Assembly (NCBI GenBank): GCA_903772945.1
Contig: CAICTM010000192.1
Location: forward strand, 30,345 to 94,344
DNA: 64,000 nt
From: Seminavis robusta
Lineage: Eukaryota > Bacillariophyta > Bacillariophyceae > Naviculales > Naviculaceae
Direction of reading: 5' to 3'
Part shown: piece after piece, positions 54,912 through 64,000 of the stretch
Numbering within the stretch: the stretch's first letter is position 1
Layout of the letters: every line of letters starts with the position of its first letter
Translations under genes and position numbers: made by a program
The notes under the pieces: generated by a model
The model's database searches: none
What the model was told of the DNA's origin: nothing
Seen by the model: only the letters and a program-made list of their open reading frames with translations

Positions 54912-55218
54912 GAATCATGGTTATGAAAGACTTAAACTATCTGTTATACTTTTTAAAAATCCTGGCAAACGACTTTTCCGGGAGTGTTCCAGGGCACTGC
55001 TATTAAGGGCTACTACTCGAGTACCAGTACCAGTAGCTAGTAGCCTATTAATACTACTAGTAGTAGCTTTTCCAAAGGATTCGATTCACCTAGCTAGTAA
55101 AAGCAAGAGTTATGTAAAAAAATAACCCTGAGTTAGCTTATAGTCTACACATAGAATGAGTGCAAGTGCACGCATGCATATGTGGCGGGCCCGAAGAATA
55201 GCAAGGCTGAGCTGAGCA
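54912..55218. other. Stretch with no recognisable gene
   Basis: Short AT-rich and CTAGTA-rich sequence. Nothing identified. Confidence 0.4.
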
Positions 55219-56212
55219 TTAAATTAACGTAGCCACGTACCACCGAATAAGGGCGTTCCCACTTGTCAGCGAGCAAAGCGGAAAAACGTTTGGCGAGTGC
55301 CTCAGCTTCGTCCCCAAGGAGACCGTCAGTAGAGACGAAAAACGGAGTATAGTGGCTGCGTTGGGAGAGACAGGCATCGAGATACTTGCATTTCTTGTTG
55401 CGTTCGTGCGAAGGACCTTGTTAGGATCCTTGCGACAGTGAGAAGCAGCATCAAGATTGATGACACGAACATCAATTATGCCGTCAGTTCCAAGTTGAAA
55501 GAGGCCACGGATAAGGAGATCACCTCGTTCCTCGGATGAGGTGAGAACCACAGGCGGGTCGCTGGAAGGCGAGACATCCGTAGCTGCAGAGCGGACGAGA
55601 TGGATACGGGGTTCGTCGCGAACTGCAGTTGGAATGAGCCTTGGCAGCGAGATCACCATGTTCATCACGCACTTCATTGTGGCGTTAGAGGACCAAGCCG
55701 CCCTTGGTACAGGAAAGAGCGTGAGTGACACTGAAGCACTCCCCGCAGCCATCACAATGGGTGGGGAGATCAGGGGGACTCCGATCGTAGCGCAAATGCA
55801 ACGCATCACGGAATTCCTGGGCGGCTAGAACAGTGCCATTTTCAGGCTCTGGAACCACATGAAGCCAGGCACCAGTCTCCGGGACACGCTTCACAACAGA
55901 ACGACTGGACCGTGGCAAGGCACCAAGAGCCCGGTGAAGAAGGTTCACAGCAGCAGCAGCTTCACGTCGATCGCGAAGAGCCTAACAACCATCAGACACG
56001 GCCTGACGGTGATCCGCAATGCGGAATGCTTGTGAGGGATCACACAGACTGGCTGTGATCACACTGCAGATGTCCTTACTAGCACTATGATTTTCATCGA
56101 TAGTGGTAGTAGGATTGGGAAGGGCCAAACCAGCTGCTTTCACAGGCAAGCTGGTGAGTGGGCGGGCGAGCTCCGAAGGAGCAACCCCAAAGAGTGCTGG
56201 GAGGAAGGTGGT
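55219..56212 (-). pseudogene. LINE polyprotein C-terminus with CCHC and endonuclease region
   Basis: Read from 56212 downward: PALFGVAPSELARPLTSLPV and ALPNPTTTIDENHSASKDI (post-RT region), then ALGALP, then a CDGC-ECFSVTHALSC segment that gives C-X2-C-X7-H-X4-C, then RGDLLIRGLFQLGTDG and IIDVRVINLDAASH. That CCHC motif followed by a D(V)R...K endonuclease is the signature of early-branching LINEs with a restriction-like endonuclease. A stop (TAG) lies near 55982 and the frame changes near 55690 and 55430, so it is dead. The related but shorter copies at 2116 and 6979 belong to another subfamily. Its 5' end abuts the 1-kb repeat at 56213. Confidence 0.75.
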
Positions 56213-57225
56213 AGCGACGGCAACATTCCTAGCTAGATAGGATCAACTCCATGGAGGCATGCGTACTGTAGCATGTCTTGTGGTCCGTCTTTCTCGGAAG
56301 TTGGAGCGACGATGCCATGGGAAGTCGGCAACAAAGTACTGTAAGGAAAGCAACCACGTACGTATATACGTAGGACGATTGAAGGTGGATCGAATCGAAT
56401 GGACTCCTTCGAATTGCACGGCAGCTCCAGGGCTCCAAAGATCATGCATGGCGTCCCTCAGCTGCATGCAGCTTTGGTGTCGGAGAGAGCAGGTGGTTGG
56501 ATCGTGTGTGCAGATATAGTTAGTTGCCAATAATGCAAGCAACTTGATCTTTTTCATTCCAGTCAAGTGGCAGAATGGATGTCGTAACTGCGGGCAGTAC
56601 ATGAACGTACAGATTGTGTAGTCCCCGATCGATCGATCAAGCCAGCCATGAATGAATCAAAACCCCCCTTTACATTGGTACCGGCACCGGTACAATGGAG
56701 GAGAGATGCCAACACGGCGCACCCTTGGGCTCCACCACACCACTGCGACCACTAGCTACCGGTAGCTGTACTCGAATCTAATCTTCTCAAATAGTCTAGA
56801 GGATGCGGCGTGTTCCTTGCTGTTTGGGGTCTATCTAGCTAGACACGGGAGTAAGTATATCGACCATACAGAAGCCGACAATGGGCCCAACACAAAGTTC
56901 AGGACTAGCTAGTAGCTAGTAGTACATGTAAAGGTTCTGTGGGATCAGTTTGGTTTGGTTTGGTTTGGTTTCGAGGCATACCCTGACACCAAAACGCAAT
57001 GGAAATAATGAAAGATGCCACCAGTATGTCGGTACCGGTACGGTACCGTACCGCCCTTTTTTGAAAATTCTGTGATGGCTGCATTTTAAAATTTTTGAGT
57101 AACGATGACATTACCCCTTCTCACTCTCTCACGCATGCAAAAACACATCCATGGAGCCACCCATGCAAGCATTCCTGTATATATACTTGCATGTCATGTC
57201 ATGTCATGTCATGTCATGTCATAAT
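56213..57225. repeat. About 1-kb dispersed repeat, copy 2
   Basis: Same-orientation match to 41118-42107. It carries a (TTTGG)n tract at about 56950-56971 and ends in six ATGTC units (57191-57220). It lacks the LINE tail found inside the other copy, so it serves as the empty site. No gene recognised. Confidence 0.7.
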
Positions 57226-57252
57226 ACCGTTAGTAATATGAGGTAATGCATG

Positions 57253-58128
57253 TTATTGACAAACAATCTGTACTTGATGGGTATCGTAAAAGACATTTTG
57301 TTTGGCAGGCGGACTGAGCCAAATGTAGTTGGTAATGAAATCGGGATAATCCGCTTCGTACAAGATTCGTAGAATGGTATCCTTGTCCATGGTGGACGAT
57401 TGTAGGAAATTGTAAACGCCCCGATAGGCCACTTGCACTTGATATCCTTGCTGCTGTGATTGTGCTCGTAATTGACTATTGGAAATGGCAAATCCCACAA
57501 ACTCATGAGCCGATCCCAAATCCGTGGCATATAAATGATTGACAAATCGTTGCGTTTCAAAGAGCATGGCATTGAGTTCTTGCAGTGTGGGAGTCGGTGG
57601 AGGAGGTCGTGGTCGGAGTCCATCTTGGTCGTCGTGTTCGCTAAAAAAGTCAATCGTCATGAGACACGTGGCCGTTAGAGTGCGGTGAGGGACCACAATG
57701 CCACTGCCCAGGGCCGCCGTTTCAGTACTACCACTACTAGTACTGGCAGCACTAGTAGCTACTGAGGCTGCACTCATAGGTCTGGTGGCACGAGTGTCTC
57801 CCGTAGTATCTCCGGTAGTGATACCATCTACATCTATCGAGCCAGCCAAGTTGATGGGAATATCACCATCCGTATCATCAGTAGTTTCATCCGCTGGTGT
57901 CGCCGGCATGGGAACCGTGCCGCTGTCATCACTGGGAGGTCTGGGAGGAGGTCGATAAGCACTGCCCGTATTACCAGTACTAGTAGTGGCAGTGGCATTG
58001 GCATTGGTGCTACCCATAGCAGCAGTGTTCTCCTCTAGTAGAGAACGTGTACTGAGCGAGACACCCAATCTGCCTTGAATGCTCGCAACGCAGAAACTTA
58101 ACCAGAGAAGCAAAAGAGATCTCATCAT
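57253..58128 (-). CDS. Secreted protein of unknown function
   Basis: A single exon of 291 codons on the minus strand starting ATGATG at 58128. The start is a signal peptide (MRSLLLLWLSFCVASIQG). Residues about 40-150 are low-complexity, rich in Thr, Ser, Ala and Asp. The C-terminal half is more ordered: LTATCLMTIDFFSEHD, a Pro stretch, LQELNAMLFETQRFVNHLY and YQVQVAYRGVYNF. The acidic-aromatic half resembles a class of secreted diatom proteins I have seen without known function; no catalytic motif is visible. It is likely exported or placed at the cell surface. Confidence 0.65.
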   Translation of the reverse strand: MMRSLLLLWLSFCVASIQGRLGVSLSTRSLLEENTAAMGSTNANATATTSTGNTGSAYRPPPRPPSDDSGTVPMPATPADETTDDTDGDIPINLAGSIDVDGITTGDTTGDTRATRPMSAASVATSAASTSSGSTETAALGSGIVVPHRTLTATCLMTIDFFSEHDDQDGLRPRPPPPTPTLQELNAMLFETQRFVNHLYATDLGSAHEFVGFAISNSQLRAQSQQQGYQVQVAYRGVYNFLQSSTMDKDTILRILYEADYPDFITNYIWLSPPAKQNVFYDTHQVQIVCQ

Positions 58129-59470
58129 TGTCTATCTGCTCTTTGTTTTGCTGTTGCTGTCAACTGATGTCGGATGTTCGGATGTTGGGTCTTTAAAATT
58201 TGTGTTGCTTGGAAATAATGAGAAAGTCGACAGAAGAGACGAGACAAACTCGTAAAACTTGGTTGCCAAAATGGTGATCCAAGTCATGAATGACTGTAAT
58301 AAGAGAATTAACAAAGAGCCTGCAGCTCAGCAGTTGTTAATCGGTGAGTCACCACTATTTGTTGTTGAGTTTAAGAAGAACATACATGAACAACAAAGAC
58401 GGTGTTCAGCTGTTCTCGTTGGGTTCTTCGAGACGCGATGTTGGCCATTAGAGAATTAACAATTTGCTGGCCGGTTACTAAAAAGTCATCCTGTCCTCTT
58501 CGTATTGATAAGTATTAATACGCTTCTACTAGTCCACTGGCGCCTCTCGACACTCCCACACATCATGACAGTCGCTCATTATTTCTCATGGACCGATGGT
58601 GGTTTATGATACTTACTTGTACTTCCGCGCTTGTAGATCTATGCCGCTGCTGCAGATCTGGCTAACGGACCGAAGACACCTGTACAAAGTATGTACCAAA
58701 ATAGCCAAACATTCCCTTTACGAGCTAGCTAGCTACCATAGCTATCAGGGCTACATAAGTGGCTAGCTCTAGCCACTCAGAGAGCCAAACCGAAACTGGT
58801 CGTACTGCATGGATCTTTCAGGACAACTTACCGGTACGAGTACATATTCTCAGCCGGAGATTTCTTCTACTAGTACAACTTGGAACATCCATGGCTACAA
58901 GAGAAGTGATGCCTGCCACGGCATCATTCTAACTACATGTATAGTCTATAGCCAGCACTTTTCTAGCAGAGGAACCACCAGCTAGAGTCTATTGTTGATT
59001 CGATTCCATTCCAAAACAAAAGCGATGGATCACGTTGCTTGCTTGCTGGCTGTCGTCCCCATGCAGGTTTGTTGCCTTCCCTTTTGCATTTCAACCTTTT
59101 TGCTTCGAAGCAAGAAATGTGAGCAAAAAGCATGCTATCTGCGCAAGGGCCACAGTCCAGGTTCAACTCTTATTATTGTCTACCAGTCGTCTCTATGTCT
59201 CTACTATTAAATAGCTAGCTAGCTAGTAGTATGCTGTCCCTTAAATCGTCCCTAAGAGTGAATCATCCCCTAACTCCCCTTTGAGATGAAACACCCCTTA
59301 AATCGTCCCCAATCTAGTGGTGTTTGCTTTCTCGGGATCCAGGTAAAAGGTAGCGCAGTGATGCCCGCATATCATGGAAGGATTAATTAAAGAGTTAGCT
59401 ACCAAACCTACCACTAGGGCTATTTAGTACTTGTTTTTCCTTCAGCTAGTAAGCCAGCCAGTCAATGGAT
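58129..59470. other. Intergenic stretch, no recognisable gene
   Basis: Short frames only. It holds the leader of the secreted-protein gene and the 3' side of the BspA-like gene. Confidence 0.4.
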
Positions 59471-62213
59471 TTAGAGACAACCAGTACACATGGATGCCCA
59501 GGCACTGCCCCAAAGAGTGGGAGTGCCAAGGAAATCAGCACATTTTGTAGAACCAAACATATCTTCCACGTCCGCTGTCAGAGGCAAAGTTGTACTCCAG
59601 GCACACATGTCCTTGGTGAAACTAGAAGCAAGCTCAAACATTGCATGGGCGTTGGCCACATGACTCACATCCCAGTCAGACAAATCCTGATTGAAGACAT
59701 AGCCTTTCCGGATCATTTGCCCCATTGAAGTAACTTGGCTCACATCCCAGTTGGAGATATCTTGATTGAATGAGGTTGCACCATTGAACATGTTGGATAA
59801 GGAGGTTACTCTGGAAACATCCCAGCTAGAAATATCTTGGTTAAATGCAGATGCTTCTCGAAAGACAGCCCACATGCCAGTTACCTGGCTCACATTCCAG
59901 CTAGAGATATCTTGGTTGAAGAGAATGGCTTCATGGAACATCCTGCCCAAACCAGAGACCTGGCTGACATCCCAGCTTGAAATGTTTTGGTTGAACGAGG
60001 AAGCACCATCGAACATTTTGACCATTCCTGTCACCTGGCTAACATCCCAACCCCCAATGTCTTCATCGAAACTGCTCATGTTCGCATTCCTTTCCAAGCT
60101 GAATAGCTCACTTAATGACATTTGTTCAAAGCACCAGTTGTAGATTGGCCCATACATTTCCTCTCCACTTGGAATGTCATCCACAGCTGCATAGGCATTG
60201 GCTTGGTCCGAAATACACGCATAGGTGGGTGCAATGCTTGGCTGGAAACTGACACTAGGGCTGACGCTAGGAGTACTGCTGGGGCTTTTGCTTTTGGTAG
60301 GAACAGCAGAGGGGGTTGCGGTTGGAGCTTTGGATGGTGATATGCTAGGAGTCTGTGATGGGGAACTGGTTGGTGATTTGCTCGGCTGGTAGCTAGGACT
60401 TTCACTTGGACTGAAACTGGTGGTTGGACTGACACTCACACTAGGACTTTCTGTTGGACGAATGGATGGATGAGGGCTTGATGTTGGTAGAGTGCTTGGA
60501 GAATCTGTTGGAACACTGGTGCTTGGACTCGTGGAAGGAAAGTCGGTTGGTGCTTCCGAAGGAATAACACATTCGTGACAGAGGTCACTCCAATATCCAT
60601 ACAAAAAGCCAGGGGTATCATCCTTGTCACAAGACGTTCCAGAGAACATGTCGCTTACACTGTTGCGTGTGGTATCAAGCTTCGATTGCCAGGAACACAA
60701 GTCAATATTGAAAGCAGAGGCACCTGTGAACATTTGGTGTGTTGAGGTTGCACTGCTTATGTCCCAGTTGGACAAGTCTTGGTTGAAAGTGCCTGCATTG
60801 GCGAAAGTCTCATAGAAGCTTTGTACTTTGCTCACATCCCAGCCTGAAATGTCATAGTTGAATTCAGATAGACCGTAAAACAGCTTCCCCATCAGAGTTA
60901 CTTTGCTAACATCCCAGGAGCTGACATTATGGTTGAAACTTGTGGCCTTTAGCATGTATGCCATACTCTGAACATTACTGACATCCCAAATGGATATGTC
61001 CCCATTGAAGTTTTGAGCTCCATTAAACAAGAATCTCTTGATCAGACCAAAGGCATCCACAGGCAACACGGTGACAGTTAGGGTTGGCGGGACCAAAATG
61101 GGTTTGTATGGCGCCAAAATTGAAAGAGAGATCATGTGCTCCTATCCGCAACAGGACTCACCATATCTGTAACCTTGCTTGTATCCCAAGTACCAATCTC
61201 CTGGGAGAATGCGGAAGCGCTGTGAAACATGTAGTTCTGTTGGTAAGGCCGAAGTAATCCGCAGGCAACGCGGGGGCGGTTAGGGTTACGGTTGGCAGGA
61301 CCAAAATGGGTTTGTATGGAGCCGACATTCAAGGAGGCATCATGTGCTCCTATCAGCAACAACACTTACCATATCTTTCACGTTGCTTGTATCCCAACCA
61401 GAGATGTCCTGGTTAAAAGCGGAAGCCCCTCGGAACATCACGCTGAAATCTGTCACCTTGCTCACATCCCAGCGACTAATGTCTTCATTGAATGAGCTCA
61501 TAGCATCATTTCTTTGTGTGCTGAGGAGTTCCTTCAAGGACATGGCATCAAAGCACCAATCATGTACTGGCCCATAGGTTTCCTCAGCCATTGTAACATT
61601 GTCCACAGCATCATATGCACTGGCTTGGTTTGGGATGCACTGGTATTCCTTTAGCTCAACATTCAGAGCACAGGAGGAGTCTAGATAAAGCATGGTATCA
61701 TCACTTCTATCGGTAATGCAAGCTGTCTTGGCAATCACTTCTTCCAAGGTAGACGCCAGATGACGATGCCCTTGGAGCCCCATACTGCCCTGGATGTTGA
61801 ATTCCTGCAGCTGATCTAGCTGAGCTTCCATGACTGCAATCTTCTCGCCATGCTCACTGACATCTGCTGTATTGAAGTCAATAGTGGTCAAAATGTCCTT
61901 CACAACTGTTTCCATTGCCTCGACTCTCTTTTGAAGACTGGTAACGGTATTCTCTAGTTGCAGCATCAAAGAGAAAACATCTTGATGATTGCCGGCTCCA
62001 ATGCTGCCAATTTCTTGTTCCTGGCCTGTCGATCAATTGGTACAACACGATAGAATGTCAGTAATCTGCGGGAAGGCACATGATTCCCAGACGTTGATGG
62101 ATCGTACCACTCGTATTGGCGTCATTCCTCTTAACGGAACCGGCTTCGGCACCACCAATGGTGAGCCAGACGATGGCGGCAATCCCAAACGAGGGGAGAG
62201 ATGCGATCTTCAT
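59471..62213 (-). CDS. BspA-like (DUF285) secreted leucine-rich-repeat protein
   Basis: Exons 62213-62108, 62025-61370, 61236-61162 and 61036-59471 join in frame to 800 residues. The start [20 protein letters not shown] is a signal peptide. A coiled-coil-like stretch (about 55-110, [19 protein letters not shown]) follows, then about 25-residue repeats of the form [16 protein letters not shown]...MF. A Pro/Ser linker (PSxSPSxxPS type) separates two repeat blocks, and the protein ends with Cys-rich ends (CTGCL). Such repeats build BspA-like surface proteins, expanded in diatoms and presumed to act in adhesion or recognition. The first splice, G|GTACGA...CGACAG|GC, is inferred because only it links the signal peptide to the open frame. 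Each repeat block begins with its own CIP/CIS...YGP(V/I)..WCF cap. Confidence 0.75.
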
Positions 62214-62441
62214 TGCAATATGGTATCAATGCTTGGGCGCTGTCCAATGTTTGTTTTGCTGGGACGACTATTTGAATTTGTGGGAACGATCGATATCAGT
62301 CGCAGATCGCGCGTTTTGACGTCTAACGCCAAGCTTCCAATAACCGAGCTAGGCCACAGCAACGTGCTGCACCCTGTTGTGGTTTCGCAGTGCTCCACTT
62401 TCTTGTGTCTGAGTCGTGTGAAACAGCCGCGAGTCATTATT
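62214..62441. other. Upstream region of the BspA-like gene
   Basis: Only 230 bp separates the start codon from the TIR element; this must hold its promoter unless transcription starts in the element. Confidence 0.4.
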
Positions 62442-64000
62442 GAGAGCCCCTGAAACGCACGCGGTTGTATTATACGTATAACATTTTCACTATGTATTCT
62501 ACAGATCATACGTATTACACATATAACATTTTTTAATTAATATGTATTAGACAAGTCATACGTACAACACAGGTAACACAAGTGGAAAAATATTATACGT
62601 ATTACATGTATTATGTGTTGTACGTGTTTTACGTATAATACATAGTGACGAATTTTTGCTAAGTTTTTTTGCCAGGTGTTTTGCTAGGTTGTTTGGGAGG
62701 CAGAGAGGAAGATGCACTGTTGCAGGCCATAATACCTGACAGCTTATCAAGTAAAATGGACTCTTACCTATCTGAACTCTCCCATGTTGCTAGATACAAT
62801 ATCAATGATGAAGAATGGACTCCTGCTTCAATCATTGTGAATGTAGCACCTCACTACTGATGATACACCAAAGGAGATAAACATAATGGATACTCTGGGG
62901 TTCGATAATTATCGAATGGAGAAATCGACGGTGTATTGGCTACTTCGATGTATCAATCTTGTGATTCGGCCATATTAAAGAAGTTTTGGATGCCATACTT
63001 TGTACTTTCTTTGCAAGACTGCTGGATTCGTATCAAAAACAAGGGATTCGATAAGAGGCGGAATCACATTACCATATGTTGTCCAATGAGTCTTTTTACA
63101 AACAAAGGTCCCAAAAGGAAGAACAAAAACCACCCAGACTCAAGCTTTCCTGTTGAGGGGGAGGGTGTCAATGTCATTCCTCTTCAATGTTCTAATAGCC
63201 GGAACACGACGGATGGTATCTCCCATTTCCAGACAGGCAACAAGCTCCATCGTGGCCATGTAAAACTAGAAGAGGCACAAGAGAAAGTGTTAAGTACTCA
63301 CTTGGCACAGAAGCCGTTAAACTAGCGGAACAATGCCTAAATAACCTATAACACGTGTTACGACCTAAGATACGTATTAAACGGGTGATACTTATATCAT
63401 AACACGTTACATGCATAACACGTTTTACACCATAACACGTGTTATACCATAAACATGTGTTACACCCGTAACACGCGTAATACGTGTTGCGCGCTGAGGT
63501 AATTACATGGGTTCAGTACTGTCCCTACAGTAAAGTGGTTGACAATGTGTAGAATTCAAGGCCAGGTCTTCCACAGGCTTTGTCAGTGAGCCTTCAGAAG
63601 TTTATGAATGCAAAGAGAATGGTCTTCTGAAGGCTGTATCGGCCTGAGGAAGAGAGTTGAGGACAGAATAAATGGAGAATTTGAGTTGAATGAAGGAGAA
63701 ATATTCTATCTTTCCACAGGAACAGTCATCTTGGCTTCAACAAAGCCATACAACATTGCCTACTTACCCAAATGATGGTACTATCTTCAAAAACAATGAT
63801 CGAAACCTTTGTATCCTTCAAACAACCAAGAGAAGAGAGGTTGTTATCATGGTGGTTCTTTGTGGTGGAGAAGTTGGAGTTGAAGTCAAAAGTCAAAAGT
63901 CAAGTCATTTTGCGAAACTCGAACGGTAACGGTGGCTGGCTGGCGCCTGGGTATACTTGTTATACGTATTCCACATGTAAGACGTGTTACACCTTTTATA
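62442..64000 (+). mobile_element. TIR element with TACGTA-repeat arrays, copy B (runs off the window)
   Basis: Starts with GAGAGCCCCTGAAACGCACG and a TATACGTATAAC-type array, the reverse complement of the right end of copy A. Coding stretches: about 62669-62860 (LGGREEDALLQAIIPDSL, nearly identical to copy A), then 62936-63325, about 130 residues (CWIRIKNKGFDKRRNH), which copy A lacks, then a central array at about 63340-63500 and a third stretch at about 63540-63900 matching 20078-20470 (SEPSEVYECKENG, broken here). The final subterminal array begins at about 63950, so the right end should lie just past the window. No transposase motif was recognised. Confidence 0.6.

Overview
The window looks like nuclear DNA of a diatom, most likely a pennate one. 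The case rests on spliceosomal introns of about 65-110 nt, a BspA-like (DUF285) surface protein with a PS-rich linker, an FG-GAP-type repeat protein, a two-pass class III nucleotide cyclase, and many decayed retroelements. The species cannot be named from sequence alone. No rRNA, tRNA or CRISPR array was seen.

Layout. 1-8.4 kb: a LINE remnant, two near-identical inverted copies of the 3' end of a second LINE type (2116-3021 and 6979-7883) flanking an FG-GAP-type gene, a foldback element and a truncated membrane-protein gene. 10.86-15.05 kb: copy 1 of a large acyl-activating membrane synthase. 17.9-19.5 kb: a secreted metallo-beta-lactamase-fold protein in five exons. 19.9-21.4 kb: a terminal-inverted-repeat (TIR) element. 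25.6-31.0 kb and 35.3-40.6 kb: copies 2 and 3 of the synthase. 43.0-51.8 kb: a fourth set of synthase sequences in four pieces, interrupted by an LTR retrotransposon and other insertions. 51.9-54.5 kb: a receptor-type nucleotide cyclase (minus strand). 55.2-57.2 kb: more LINE and repeat sequence. 57.3-58.1 kb: a secreted protein of unknown role. 59.5-62.2 kb: a BspA-like secreted protein. 62.4-64.0 kb: a second copy of the TIR element in the opposite orientation.

The centre of interest is the synthase family. Each full copy joins a fatty-acyl-AMP ligase, an acyl/peptidyl carrier domain and a C-terminal membrane part with about six transmembrane segments and three left-handed beta-helix (LbH) lobes. 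That C-terminal plan resembles the terminal region of bacterial Pls/PosA-type nonribosomal peptide synthetases. The inferred chemistry is activation of an acyl group as acyl-AMP, loading on the carrier, and transfer at a membrane to an unknown acceptor. Copies 2 and 3 also carry a helical region of about 410 residues that I do not recognise; copy 1 lacks most of it. As read here only copy 1 has an open frame throughout. Copy 2 has one 5-nt deletion, and copy 3 has one nonsense codon and one 1-nt deletion. Copy 3 also looks mosaic, with a tract resembling copy 2 that ends at its frameshift.
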